Shown here: one piece after another, positions 8,432 to 18,417 of the stretch
Numbering within the stretch: the stretch's first letter is position 1
How the letters are laid out: every line of letters starts with the position of its first letter
IMG/VR virus record: IMGVR_UViG_3300008448_000145
Location: 1 to 48,576 of that record
DNA length: 48,576 bases
From: a virus
Strand: one strand, 5' to 3'
Program-made: the position numbers and the translations under genes
The notes under the pieces: generated by a model
What the model saw: the letters and a program-made list of their open reading frames with translations, nothing else
Told to the model about the DNA's origin: nothing
Databases searched by the model: none

Positions 8432-11400
8432 CGCCGTACAGTTCGAGGATACGCTCAGTCTCAGGCCGCATCGTTCTTGGTGCGGCCTTCAGGTACCGCT
8501 CAGTTGCCGTGCGTTGTGCTTCACGCAGCGCACGGTTGGCCGAACCCTCGAAGCTGCGAATCTCAAGGCCAGTACCCTTGGCTGCATCGTTCCAGTCCTT
8601 GACCATCTGCAACACTTCGCGGGCACGGTCATTGTCCTTGGCGATCTTGGCGCTGACATACAACCCACGATACGTTGCAGCGACATCCTTCTGGTAGTCG
8701 CCGATCCGCTTGGACATCCGCACCACGTCGTTCTCTGCCACAGCGGAGGCTGGGTAGAAGCCCAGCGCACGGGTGAGCATGGTGCCCAGATGTAGATCGT
8801 TGCTGACCACGAAGCCCTTCTGACTGATGATGGCACCTGCATTGTTGTATGCCACCATGTCTCCCAGCGCACGGAGCATGGCAACTGGCGACTCACGGGC
8901 GATCTTGTTGAGCGAAGTCTTGTCGTCCAGAACCCCGACAGTCTCCAGTCCATAGCGGGCCATGTCTGCCGACATTGCCACAGCACCTTGCAGGAAGGAT
9001 GCCACCGGGCCAGCGATCTCGATCAGTTCACGCCCCACATCTGCACCAGCCAGTGCGATGCCAGTGCCGGGGATGATGTTGGACAGGGACACACGGTCGG
9101 CCACGTTGGCAGGCGTGATGGTGTTGAGCAGGCCACGCATCAAGATGGGTGTCATGCCGGGAGCGATGGCGTCCACAGCTTCGGCCAGCGTCTTCTCGGC
9201 GCTGCCCTTCCAGATTTTGTTCGGGCCAAGCCCAAGTGCCTGCGCGATGGTGTCGATGATGTCCATCAAGTCTTCGGCAAATGGCAGACCCTTCAGACCA
9301 GCGAACATGGCGAGGATACCTAGCGCCAGCAGTTGCTCCTTGCGGGGCAGCGCGGCCAGCATCTGGATGCTGTTGACCGGGAACATCTTGAACATGAACA
9401 GGAACTGGCGCACGTCGCCACGGAACATGGCGGGCCGGTTGTACATGGCGTACTCACCGAGCGTGTTGTCGATCATGTCCACAGCAGCTTTGTCAGCCAC
9501 CTCGAAAGCTGTTGCGGCGTCCTTGCCTTCGGCCAGAGCGCGTGCGTAGGCCATGCGGAACGCAGCCAAACCTGTTGCACGGCGGCTGTGCTGCTCGGTG
9601 TAGTTGAACAGCGACATCCATGTCTCTGCCGCAGCCTTCGTGGCACCAGAGCGGAACTTGCCTCGGGCAGAACCCAGCAACGAGTTGGTCAGCGCAGCCT
9701 GCATGGTGCCGCCGCCGACTTCCTTCTGCATGAAGCGGGCTTCAGCAACAGTGAATCCTGCGGCCTTAGCTTTGTCTTCGATCTCCTTGTCGGTTCCAGT
9801 CAGGATGTCATCCCAGAACTTCACGTCGCTCTGACCGAAGCCCTTCGTGGCGTTGATGGCGCGACTGATTTCTACCGATGACATGCCCCAGCCGAAGCCG
9901 CCACCGAAGGCGTTCTTCTGGTTGTACCCGGAGAACGCAGGCAGCACGTTGGTTGCCAGCGCAAGATAGTTCAGGATGGCCGTGGCAAACGACGCGCCCA
10001 TGAACGCGAAAGTTGTTGCAGTGCGGATGGTGGACGCTGCTTCACCAGAGGCGAAGTCGGTGTAGTCCACGTTGGACTGGGATTCCATGAAGGCCACGGC
10101 GCGACGACCACGATCCTTGAAGCGGTTGCCCATGACCGGCGATTCCTTGGTCACGAACGTGTAGTGGTAGTCATCGAACTCCCGCTTGGCCGCAAACTTC
10201 GGGGCCTCGGGCGTAGTCGGGTCTTTCTCGGCAGCTTCCCACGCAGCCTTGCGGCGGTCGTACTCACCCTTGTCGCCGAACCACAAGCGGATGGAGTCTG
10301 GGTCAGCGTCGTCGAACAAGCGGTCGAGGCGGTGGCGGTTCTGCTTGCGTGCCACAGTCGATGCGGTTGACTCAAGATGTTGCGACACGTACTTGATGGT
10401 GTTCGGGTCTTCACCGGGAGTGCCCGCCCGCTTCAGGCGGGTACGCGCCTTGGCGTTCTGCTGGGTCATGCCCACGATCAGACGCTCACGTTCCTCTGGC
10501 GTGATGCTGATGGAGAAGCGAGTGATCGCGGAGATGATCTCGTTGAGGTTGGCCTCTGCCGTGGTAGAGACTGTTTCACGGGATGTCTCAGGCTGTGCAA
10601 CAAGTTTGACTTTCCTGATCACAAACTCTGTGCCGTCCAGCACTTCCATTTCAAAGCCGTCCTTCACATCGTCGAACAGTCCTTGGATGCGCTCGGCCAT
10701 CGCCTCAGCTTCGGCGCGGTTCTCCACCTGCGAGAACAGAAGCTGCTGGCGGTACTGCTCCGACACCTTGAAGATGCGGCCAGTGCGTGGATCAACAGCT
10801 TGGATGCGCACCTGCCACGAACCCTCACGACCGAACGGCACGTAGCCACCAGCGATGGATCGCTTGGCAAGCAGTTCAGCATCGGTCTTGCTCAACTCAA
10901 ACAGGGCCAAGTTCTGGATGGCTTGCTGGATGGCGAAGCGGTCAGGGCCAGAGCGCGGGATGTTGGAGTCCTTCTTCAGCGCCTCGATACCGGCGAACAC
11001 GTCGTCGGCCTGCGCTTTATCGAAGAACGCCTGCACGTCTGCATTGCGGTCGGTGTCGCGGCCCAGCACAGCGGCGTTGAACTTCTTGATGAAGTCGTTG
11101 GCAGCGGCCACGGACTCACGCTTGGTCATCATCACGCCACTGGCGTCAATGCTGGAGCCTTCGGCGCGGAGCGACAGGTACTTGTCTTCGACGGTCTTGA
11201 GGAACGACCTGTCGTTCTCAGTCAGGGCACGGTCGAGGAACCGTTGCACAACACGCTCTACGTTGTCGCGCTCACCCTTGGCCGCAGCAAAGTTTGCCAG
11301 CAGCATGTCGGTGGCCGACTTGTTCATGGTGTCGCGCACCTCGTTGTACATGATCCACTCAGGACTCTGGTCGGTCAGATCGGGCATGGCCGGGTAGGAC

Positions 11401-14400
11401 TGCTCAACATCGACAAGCATACTGGGTGCGTCGAGGCGCTTCTGGTACTCACGCTCGATGGCCTTGCGCTCTTTGTCGTTGGCAGCGGTGTCGAGTTCCA
11501 GATCACGCTCGGCCCGGATCGCTGCACGGCGCTCCTCGGTCATGGGGCGCGGCACACTGATGGTGTACTTGATGCCCTTCTTGAAGTCGTCCAGCGTGAA
11601 CTTGCCACGGGCTGCAAGGATGTCATACACCTCTTGGTTCAGGCGGGCTTCGCCACCCTCGATGGTGATCAGGCTACCCATCTTGCGCAGTTCAGCTTCG
11701 GTCAAGTCGCCCAGCTTCACACGGCTGGTGACGTTGAGCATGGCCGACGTGCTGGCAATCTGCGCCTCGGACGCGCCCTGTGTGAACCCGCGACCCAGCA
11801 CCTCTACGGCGGGGGACAGCACGGTATCCATCATCTTGTTGTACTGCGCACGCAGTTGCGCTGCGGTCTTGCTGGTATCGCGGAAGATGTCGTACAAGCG
11901 GCGGTAGCCTTGGTTCTCACGCGAGGCGTAGTTCATCGACTTGAGTTCGCCGATCAGGCGGTTGGTGTAGTCGCCGATGTTGACGCCGCGATCCTTGGCC
12001 TGCTGGAACAGGCTGGTGATGTCGAACAACTTGGTGCTGCGCTGGCCGAAGGCATCCATTGCGGCCACTCGGTTCTGCTCGTCGTAGTACTCACCGGCCA
12101 AAGCGAAGCGGCCAGAGCCGTCCGGGTCGTTGATGCCTTCGATTGCAGCCATGCGCTGGGCCATCGCCTTGAAGTCCATGAACGTGCCACTTGTTGTGCC
12201 GTTGCGCACGTAGCGGCGGGACTGGCTGACCAGATAGCGGGCAGTGTCATCGTCGAAGCGCACCCCGATCTTGTTCAGGGCGTTCTTGATGGCGTTCCAG
12301 AACCGGGCGATGATGTTGGTGTCCAGCATCCCGGCGAAGTCAGCGAGGTATTCCTCAGTGGCCTCTTGGCGCGACATCTTGCGGGCCTGCATGGCAGTGT
12401 CCACAGCAGCCTTGACCTTGGCACTGGAGTTGTACACCGCATCGAGGGCGGCGTTCAGTTCCTTCGCAGTCAACAGACCACGGAAGCCGAAGTGCCCCAG
12501 CGTCTCGTGCGCCAACACAAACTTCAGTTGCTGCTCAGTGGCAACCCGGTCAGCGAAGATGATGACGTTGCCATCACCGAACGAGTAACCTACGGCATTG
12601 GCCGTGTCGAAGTCGCCTTGCGGGCGAGACGCCACTGCCTGCGCATACAGCGTGGGGTTCTTGGCCTTGAAGTCCGCTTGGTTGCGGTAGACCTGCACTT
12701 TGGGTTTGATGCCCAGCTTGGACAGGAACGCACTGACCAACATCTTCACACGTCCCAGCGGGATTGGATTGTTGACCGGCGTGCCGTCGTCGCGGAAGTA
12801 GCGGCCATCGCTGAAGTCGTCAGCGCGGCCAATGTTGAAGTCGTCCAAAGAGAATGGCGCTTCATAGTCGTCGTCGGTCGGGATGTTGTCCTCGTCGATG
12901 ATCCTCTCGCGCTCGGCCTGCACGTCAGCAGTGATCTCCTCAGTCCCCACGCGGTACATGCCCTTGACGGTGCCCACGAACGGACTGCCATCTTCGTCGA
13001 AGTAGTCAGCCAGCATGTTGCCGTTCTGGTCAACGAACAGTTCCATACCTGCGGCGCGGGCAGCAGCCCACAGATCACGCAACTTCTTGGTGGCGTTCTC
13101 GCGCTGGGTCTTGTTCAGCGGAACCGTCTTGGTATTCAGTTCCTTGATGTAGTCGGACAGCGCCGTGGCGGCGTTGGAGCGGGTGTCGTTCTTTATGTTG
13201 GCACCGGCTTTGCCGATGATGCCACTGACTGGGCCGACGCTGGCCTTGTACTTCTTGACCGTATCGGCAGGCAGGTTGGCGACGCGCAGTTGGCCGGAGT
13301 CCAACATCTTGGTGGCCGCATCGACCGACAAACCTTTGACCACGGTGGTGATCTGGGGCAGCAGACCACGCTGGACAGCGTAATCAAACCACGGCTTGGA
13401 GTCGCCCTTGGTAGTGCCACGGGTGTAGACCGCCTCAACAGATGGCAGCGTGTTGACCAGTTCGAGCATCGCAGCGTCGATGGCGTTTTGCTGGGCGTCG
13501 GTGAACGACGTGTTCGCCAGCAGTTCGCGGGCACGCACGACTGCGGCCTTGGTGTTGGTTTCTTCGCTGGTGAAGTAGGCGAACTCAACCACGGTGCCGA
13601 TGGCATCGCGGAAGTCACGGATGTCGGTGGCCGACTCAGCCGAAGCGAACTCACTGTTGACCAGTTGCAGTGGGGTTTCTTCCACATCCCCAAGGATTTC
13701 CTCGGCCCGCTGCATGGTGGCCTTGCCAGCGTCCACATCCTGACGCCACTGGGTGCGCACAGGTGCGGGCAGATCGTCAAACGCCGGAGCGCCCTCGGGC
13801 TTCATGTCCTCCCACGCTTCGGCGGGAGGAAGGGCTTCAACCTTTACCGGAGCGGGGACGGCGGCGATTGCCGCCACGGCTTTTGGGGGCGTGGGTGCCT
13901 CCTTTTTCAGCGTCTTTTTTGCTGGTACAGAGGGTCTTTGCTTTTTGTCTTTGGCTTTGAGGGCTTCACCTTTTGCGGCAGCTTCTCGTTTGGTGGATAC
14001 TTCTGCTCCCACTCCTTCGCCAGCTTTGGGTTGTTGGCGTGTAGGTACCGGCGCTGGGCCTCGCTTTTGAACGGCACTTGGAGTCTCCTTGACTTCGACC
14101 GCGGCGACACCGGCCTGCTTTTTCAGACCGCGCTGGGTACGGGGTTTGGATACCGGCGCTTTGGGCGCAGCCGGAGCGGGCTTGACTGTTTCCTTACGAC
14201 CAGCAGACCTGAGCGCAGCCATCGAGGGCTGACCCTCTTGTGTAATCAGCGGCAACTGGGCGCGGCGCTGGGCGGCAGTCTGTGGAATCGCAACTGTAGC
14301 TGCGGGTAAACCCGTACCCACACCACGGCGCAGACCTTCGGCACGGCTGGGCACCGGAGCCTGACGGCGGTTGAACAGGTCAAGTTGTACAGGCTGGGTC

Positions 14401-16418
14401 GGGCCAGCTTGGCGCATGGGTAGCGTCGGCTGCACGGCAGCAGCTTGCTGTGCCTGTTGCATTGCATACAGGTCGCGGGCGTTTGCGCTCTGCTGCGCGA
14501 GTGCCTCAGTCTGTTGCTGGATCACTGCCGCTTGCTGGGCCTGCGCTGCCTCGAACTCGCGCTGACGGCGGATGCGGTCTTGAATGGCCTGCAACTGGTT
14601 CTGCATCTGCGTGTTGGCAGGTGCAACGGGCGCTTCGCCAGCGAACTGGAGCGCACCTTGGGCCGGATTGACCACGGGCACTTGGGCCGGGGCAGGCAGT
14701 CCGGGCAGCGGTTGCTGCGGCTGCATCCGGGTCGCCAATTCTTGGGCAGAGATTTGTCCACCGAAGATGTCCAGCACACCCTGAGTACCGGGGCCACCGG
14801 GAGGGACGTTGCCCTGCTGGCGCAGCATCTGGTCTTGGTAGGCTACAGCGTTCGGCCCCATGCCAGCCATGATGACTGGGCCACCCATCGGAGTGACGGG
14901 CGGGACAGGGCCGGGAAGCCCCAGCGCGGCAGGGCCACCCAGTTGGAGCGGAGCGCCAGCGCCGGGTGCGCCACCCATCGGGGTGACAGGGGTGTAGTAC
15001 GGAGCCACGCCCGTGCCGGGGCCGGGAGGTTGTGTCGGCGGGACTGTTGCCAGCGCACCGCCAGTGGGGGCAGGGTCAGGATTCTGGGCAGCGTTGAGCA
15101 GGTTGGCGGGCTGCTTGCCACGGAGGTTGGCAACAGCACCAATAGGGCCACCGACACCGAAGCCAGCGGCGAACGAGTTGATCAGCCGGTTGACGTTCTC
15201 AGGGGAGCCAAAGTCTTGGTCGGACAGTTGCAGCAACAGGGCTTCCTGCCCCAGTTCTGTGGCACCCTCAGCCGTACCGCCGATGGCGAAACCAGTTGCG
15301 CCGCGCTTGAGCAGTTCCAAACCACGACGGCTAGGGGAAACCCCTACACCCATTGGAGTCGGAGCACCCACGCCCTTGAACACACGACCAGCCAGCAGGA
15401 ACTCGGGCAGCGTCTCCATCAAGGCGTAGGGAACTGACCCGGCCAGCGCCGTCAGGCGGGCGTTCGTGTCTTCAGCGTCAGCGCCTTGCTCACGCAGTTC
15501 GCCGTAGATGTCAGCCGCACCCGTGGCAAGGTTCTGCCCATAGGACGCAGCCACAGCACCAGCGATACCGGCTGCTTCGCGCAGCAGTTTCTGTTCTGCG
15601 ACGTTGAGCGCCTCGCCCTTGGCCTGCTTGGACAGCGCAGACTTGACACCCTCTTTCCATGCAGCTTTACCCAGCAGGCTGGAGAACGCAGCGGCTGCGC
15701 CACCCACCGGAGTGCCAGAGGCAGCAGTGCCCGCGAGGAAACCCAGTCCAGCCGTGGCGATGGACTCGATCATGTTCGGCCCTTGCTGGGCGAAGTTGGC
15801 TACGAACCACTCAACGGCACCGCGACCCGACTCGATGTCAGTGAACTGGCGCTCATAGGGGGTTGTCCTGCGCAGGTCTTCCATCTGCTGTTCGACGATG
15901 CGACCACCAGTCTCCTCGGCACCGGCAAGCTGCAAGGCGCGGCCAGCCAGCATCTGCGTGACATCGACACCGCGCCCGAAGTTGCGTGCAGCCAGTGTGC
16001 CCAGCGAGGGGTTGCGCACGTTCTGAACCAGTTGCCCGTAGGACTGTGGGTCAAGCGGCATCCAGTCTCCGTCTGTGGGTAAACCCGTCGATGGGCCACC
16101 GAGCAGACCCTCGGCCTGCAACAACGACTGCGCGTCATCACTGGAGAACGTGGTGCCTTGGACGAAGAACTCTTTGCGCGATGGGCTGTAGCCAATGGAC
16201 GGTGGCTGCTTCATCTCCGGCATCGTGAACTGGTTCTGCCGTGCCGCCATGACACCCTTGGCACCCATGATAGCGAGGCTAGAGAGGTCGTCGCGCAGCG
16301 CATCAGAACCTGACGACGCTGCTGCGTTTTGAAATCCAAACGGATTTACGACCGCAGACGGAACCCCGTTTGCGTCCTGATAAAGAGGGTTTTCAAACGA
16401 GAGTCCCTTGGTCGCCAT
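8421..16418 (-). CDS. Giant internal virion / polyvalent protein (2665 aa)
   Basis: One uninterrupted frame of 2665 residues, the last gene of the late cluster. Visible parts: hydrophobic Gly/Ala-rich segments at about 213-250 and 276-313; a long disordered region rich in Pro, Gln and Ala at about 440-900; an alpha/beta region with HETLGH at 1304-1309, a zinc-metalloprotease-like HExxxH; extended helical regions; and hydrophobic stretches at about 2133-2176 and 2362-2395 near the C-terminus. Phage proteins of this size at the end of the internal-virion block are usually packed in the capsid and ejected with the DNA. The C-terminal part resembles large polyvalent proteins, which carry several effector domains. 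Enzyme activity is inferred from one motif and is unproven. Confidence 0.85.
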   Translation of the reverse strand: MATKGLSFENPLYQDANGVPSAVVNPFGFQNAAASSGSDALRDDLSSLAIMGAKGVMAARQNQFTMPEMKQPPSIGYSPSRKEFFVQGTTFSSDDAQSLLQAEGLLGGPSTGLPTDGDWMPLDPQSYGQLVQNVRNPSLGTLAARNFGRGVDVTQMLAGRALQLAGAEETGGRIVEQQMEDLRRTTPYERQFTDIESGRGAVEWFVANFAQQGPNMIESIATAGLGFLAGTAASGTPVGGAAAAFSSLLGKAAWKEGVKSALSKQAKGEALNVAEQKLLREAAGIAGAVAASYGQNLATGAADIYGELREQGADAEDTNARLTALAGSVPYALMETLPEFLLAGRVFKGVGAPTPMGVGVSPSRRGLELLKRGATGFAIGGTAEGATELGQEALLLQLSDQDFGSPENVNRLINSFAAGFGVGGPIGAVANLRGKQPANLLNAAQNPDPAPTGGALATVPPTQPPGPGTGVAPYYTPVTPMGGAPGAGAPLQLGGPAALGLPGPVPPVTPMGGPVIMAGMGPNAVAYQDQMLRQQGNVPPGGPGTQGVLDIFGGQISAQELATRMQPQQPLPGLPAPAQVPVVNPAQGALQFAGEAPVAPANTQMQNQLQAIQDRIRRQREFEAAQAQQAAVIQQQTEALAQQSANARDLYAMQQAQQAAAVQPTLPMRQAGPTQPVQLDLFNRRQAPVPSRAEGLRRGVGTGLPAATVAIPQTAAQRRAQLPLITQEGQPSMAALRSAGRKETVKPAPAAPKAPVSKPRTQRGLKKQAGVAAVEVKETPSAVQKRGPAPVPTRQQPKAGEGVGAEVSTKREAAAKGEALKAKDKKQRPSVPAKKTLKKEAPTPPKAVAAIAAVPAPVKVEALPPAEAWEDMKPEGAPAFDDLPAPVRTQWRQDVDAGKATMQRAEEILGDVEETPLQLVNSEFASAESATDIRDFRDAIGTVVEFAYFTSEETNTKAAVVRARELLANTSFTDAQQNAIDAAMLELVNTLPSVEAVYTRGTTKGDSKPWFDYAVQRGLLPQITTVVKGLSVDAATKMLDSGQLRVANLPADTVKKYKASVGPVSGIIGKAGANIKNDTRSNAATALSDYIKELNTKTVPLNKTQRENATKKLRDLWAAARAAGMELFVDQNGNMLADYFDEDGSPFVGTVKGMYRVGTEEITADVQAERERIIDEDNIPTDDDYEAPFSLDDFNIGRADDFSDGRYFRDDGTPVNNPIPLGRVKMLVSAFLSKLGIKPKVQVYRNQADFKAKNPTLYAQAVASRPQGDFDTANAVGYSFGDGNVIIFADRVATEQQLKFVLAHETLGHFGFRGLLTAKELNAALDAVYNSSAKVKAAVDTAMQARKMSRQEATEEYLADFAGMLDTNIIARFWNAIKNALNKIGVRFDDDTARYLVSQSRRYVRNGTTSGTFMDFKAMAQRMAAIEGINDPDGSGRFALAGEYYDEQNRVAAMDAFGQRSTKLFDITSLFQQAKDRGVNIGDYTNRLIGELKSMNYASRENQGYRRLYDIFRDTSKTAAQLRAQYNKMMDTVLSPAVEVLGRGFTQGASEAQIASTSAMLNVTSRVKLGDLTEAELRKMGSLITIEGGEARLNQEVYDILAARGKFTLDDFKKGIKYTISVPRPMTEERRAAIRAERDLELDTAANDKERKAIEREYQKRLDAPSMLVDVEQSYPAMPDLTDQSPEWIMYNEVRDTMNKSATDMLLANFAAAKGERDNVERVVQRFLDRALTENDRSFLKTVEDKYLSLRAEGSSIDASGVMMTKRESVAAANDFIKKFNAAVLGRDTDRNADVQAFFDKAQADDVFAGIEALKKDSNIPRSGPDRFAIQQAIQNLALFELSKTDAELLAKRSIAGGYVPFGREGSWQVRIQAVDPRTGRIFKVSEQYRQQLLFSQVENRAEAEAMAERIQGLFDDVKDGFEMEVLDGTEFVIRKVKLVAQPETSRETVSTTAEANLNEIISAITRFSISITPEERERLIVGMTQQNAKARTRLKRAGTPGEDPNTIKYVSQHLESTASTVARKQNRHRLDRLFDDADPDSIRLWFGDKGEYDRRKAAWEAAEKDPTTPEAPKFAAKREFDDYHYTFVTKESPVMGNRFKDRGRRAVAFMESQSNVDYTDFASGEAASTIRTATTFAFMGASFATAILNYLALATNVLPAFSGYNQKNAFGGGFGWGMSSVEISRAINATKGFGQSDVKFWDDILTGTDKEIEDKAKAAGFTVAEARFMQKEVGGGTMQAALTNSLLGSARGKFRSGATKAAAETWMSLFNYTEQHSRRATGLAAFRMAYARALAEGKDAATAFEVADKAAVDMIDNTLGEYAMYNRPAMFRGDVRQFLFMFKMFPVNSIQMLAALPRKEQLLALGILAMFAGLKGLPFAEDLMDIIDTIAQALGLGPNKIWKGSAEKTLAEAVDAIAPGMTPILMRGLLNTITPANVADRVSLSNIIPGTGIALAGADVGRELIEIAGPVASFLQGAVAMSADMARYGLETVGVLDDKTSLNKIARESPVAMLRALGDMVAYNNAGAIISQKGFVVSNDLHLGTMLTRALGFYPASAVAENDVVRMSKRIGDYQKDVAATYRGLYVSAKIAKDNDRAREVLQMVKDWNDAAKGTGLEIRSFEGSANRALREAQRTATERYLKAAPRTMRPETERILELYGVTE

Positions 16419-16419
16419 A

Positions 16420-18408
16420 TCAACGTCCCATGTTGAGTCCTGCGACTGGGCGAGCGGTTGGCGGAAGTTCTACCTTGCCAAGCGGAGTTTCTTCGACCTT
16501 GCCGTCAGGATTGATTACAAATACACGATTGCCTTGTTGGAAGTATGCCACGCCCTTGCTTGTGTCGATAGTCAACTTACCCTGAAGTTGCTTGGCACGT
16601 TCCTCGGCGATCCTGTACTCACCGTCAATCATGGCCTTCTGGATGTCACGCATGGCGTTGACCATCGCGTCGCCGTACTTGCGCTTGAGCGCCAGTTCGT
16701 TCTCCAGTGCAGCCGACGAGGAGGCAGCTTGGCGGGCTTCTGGGCTGAACTCCCTGAGCGCCATCGCGGCCAACTGCGCTGGGGACACACCGTCCTGCAC
16801 CTTCTTGCCATTGAGGAAGTAGTTGTACTTGCCGTCAGGTCGAGGCTGGATTCCCACCGGGGTGCCCATGAACTGGGTCAGCACACCGGACAGGCGACGT
16901 GGATCGTTGGCAGTGGCGAGTTCACGCAGACCCTGCATCCCTTGCAGGTACATCTGCTTCTGTCCAACTTGTTGCTGAATCTGGAGCAGGCTTTCGTCAA
17001 GCTGACCGATGTTCCCGCGCAAGCGCATGGCTGCGTCGATACCCTGCTGGGTACCACTGCGCATGTACACCTGTGCCAACTGTGCGGTTTCGTTGCGCTG
17101 CTGGGTCAGGAACGCAGACTGTTGCTGCGCCATCTGGTTGACTTGCTGCAACTCATACGGGATGGACTCGGGATTGGCGAGGTAGAACTCGGCCATCTCC
17201 ATGTTGCGGGCCTGAGTCTGTGGAACTTCCAATGCTGTAGGAGCCGCACCGGGGGCAGCAGGAGTTGCATTGAACCCACGTATTTCAACTTTGTATGGTG
17301 CAGCAGGAGCCGCACCGGGAGCAGCAGGAGCCGCACTAGGGGTTAACCCTGAGAGGATGTCACCGATGGGTTTGGACATTGCTGCCCGCCCCTTCTCCGA
17401 GGTTGCGCCCTTATAACGCATCAGGGCTTCTTCGACGTTACCACCAGACTGCTGAACCATCTGTGAGAACAGTTGCGCAGCAAACGGGATAGCCGTGTTG
17501 GGGTCGAGCATTTGCTCACGCGACAGTCCGTGGACGGCGGCAATCTGTGCAACGCCCAGACCGAACTTCTCACCGCGAGGCGAGACAGCCGTGGGGTTGA
17601 ACGACGACTCGGTGCCGATGAGCCGCTTGAAGACCACGGGGTCAATGCCGTACTGAACCGCGCTCTGCTGGATGATAGCGTCGTAGGGCGTGACCTTGTT
17701 GTCGAAAGCCTGCGCCCGTCTGGTGGGTTGCGCAGGTGCAGTTGGCTCAGTGGGTTTGGGTGGCTTGGGTGGCAACGTGCGAACACCCGCCGCCAGTTCC
17801 TGTTCAGGTTGGCGCACATACCGGTCGGTGAACGGCGTCATCGAAAAGCTGGGCGTTGGCAGTTCTGTGCCAAACAGGTAGTTGATGCCACGTGCCCCTT
17901 GGCTGACAATGTTCAGTCCAGCAGCAGCCGGAGCTTGCACAACGTCAAGCAATGCAGCGGGAGCTTTTACCAGCGCAGTACGGTTATACCCTTGGCGTAT
18001 TTGCTCAGGCGTCAGTGTTACCTGACCCGTTGCGTAGGGGTCTTGTTTTAGCCGCTCAACTTCTGCCGGAGTCATACGGCGAATACCACCCGAGGTAGTC
18101 GCAGCAGGGGCGGCAGCAGGCGCAGCAGGTGCAGCAGGTGCAGCAGGTGCAGCAGGTGCAGCAGGTGCAGCAGGTGCAGCACCCATCGGCATCGCTTGTC
18201 CGGGCATGAATTGCTGCGTGTACTGAGCCACATTTACCGGCTGGAAGGACGGCATCTGCAACCCGGCCAACTGCTTCTTCAGATCGGCCACCCGGTTCTG
18301 TTCTTCGATGGCAAGCTGGTTCTGACGAGAAACGCGCTCGGCTTCTTCAGCCTGTCGCATCCCTTGACCGACGACGCCAGCGCCGCCAAGTAGTTGTCCG
18401 AGGTTCAT
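16420..18408 (-). CDS. Internal virion protein with lytic transglycosylase (SLT) domain (662 aa)
   Basis: The central region contains the goose-type/SLT lysozyme signature GTESSFNPTAVSP with the probable catalytic glutamate E267, followed by GLGVAQI, typical of soluble lytic transglycosylases. In podoviruses such domains sit in ejected proteins and open the peptidoglycan for DNA entry. The N-terminus is helical, then a proline/alanine repeat at about 77-95 (encoded by 9-bp tandem repeats) acts as a linker. Further Ala/Pro linkers follow the enzyme domain, and the C-terminal half is helical. The gene ends one base before the giant protein starts (TGATATG), and its own start has AAGGAG. Confidence 0.87.
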   Translation of the reverse strand: MNLGQLLGGAGVVGQGMRQAEEAERVSRQNQLAIEEQNRVADLKKQLAGLQMPSFQPVNVAQYTQQFMPGQAMPMGAAPAAPAAPAAPAAPAAPAAPAAAPAATTSGGIRRMTPAEVERLKQDPYATGQVTLTPEQIRQGYNRTALVKAPAALLDVVQAPAAAGLNIVSQGARGINYLFGTELPTPSFSMTPFTDRYVRQPEQELAAGVRTLPPKPPKPTEPTAPAQPTRRAQAFDNKVTPYDAIIQQSAVQYGIDPVVFKRLIGTESSFNPTAVSPRGEKFGLGVAQIAAVHGLSREQMLDPNTAIPFAAQLFSQMVQQSGGNVEEALMRYKGATSEKGRAAMSKPIGDILSGLTPSAAPAAPGAAPAAPYKVEIRGFNATPAAPGAAPTALEVPQTQARNMEMAEFYLANPESIPYELQQVNQMAQQQSAFLTQQRNETAQLAQVYMRSGTQQGIDAAMRLRGNIGQLDESLLQIQQQVGQKQMYLQGMQGLRELATANDPRRLSGVLTQFMGTPVGIQPRPDGKYNYFLNGKKVQDGVSPAQLAAMALREFSPEARQAASSSAALENELALKRKYGDAMVNAMRDIQKAMIDGEYRIAEERAKQLQGKLTIDTSKGVAYFQQGNRVFVINPDGKVEETPLGKVELPPTARPVAGLNMGR
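18122..18175. repeat. Six copies of a 9-bp tandem repeat (GCAGCAGGT)
   Basis: Six perfect head-to-tail copies plus a partial seventh, inside the transglycosylase gene. Read on the minus strand they encode a repeating Ala-Pro-Ala linker. Copy number in such arrays changes easily by slippage, so the linker length may vary between related phages. Confidence 0.95.
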
Positions 18409-18417
18409 AGTATCTCC

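Noticed and set aside
10377-14309. A 1310-codon open frame on the plus strand
   Set aside because: It is antisense to the giant virion gene; it is rich in His, Leu, Val and Arg, has no domain or ribosome site, and arises because the GC-rich coding strand avoids stops on the other strand.
14445-15437. 330-codon plus-strand frame and similar shadows (16408-17346, 21530-24735)
   Set aside because: All lie opposite confident minus-strand structural genes and show no motif or ribosome site.
18122-18180. Short repeats as a CRISPR array
   Set aside because: Perfect 9-bp units without spacers inside a coding frame.
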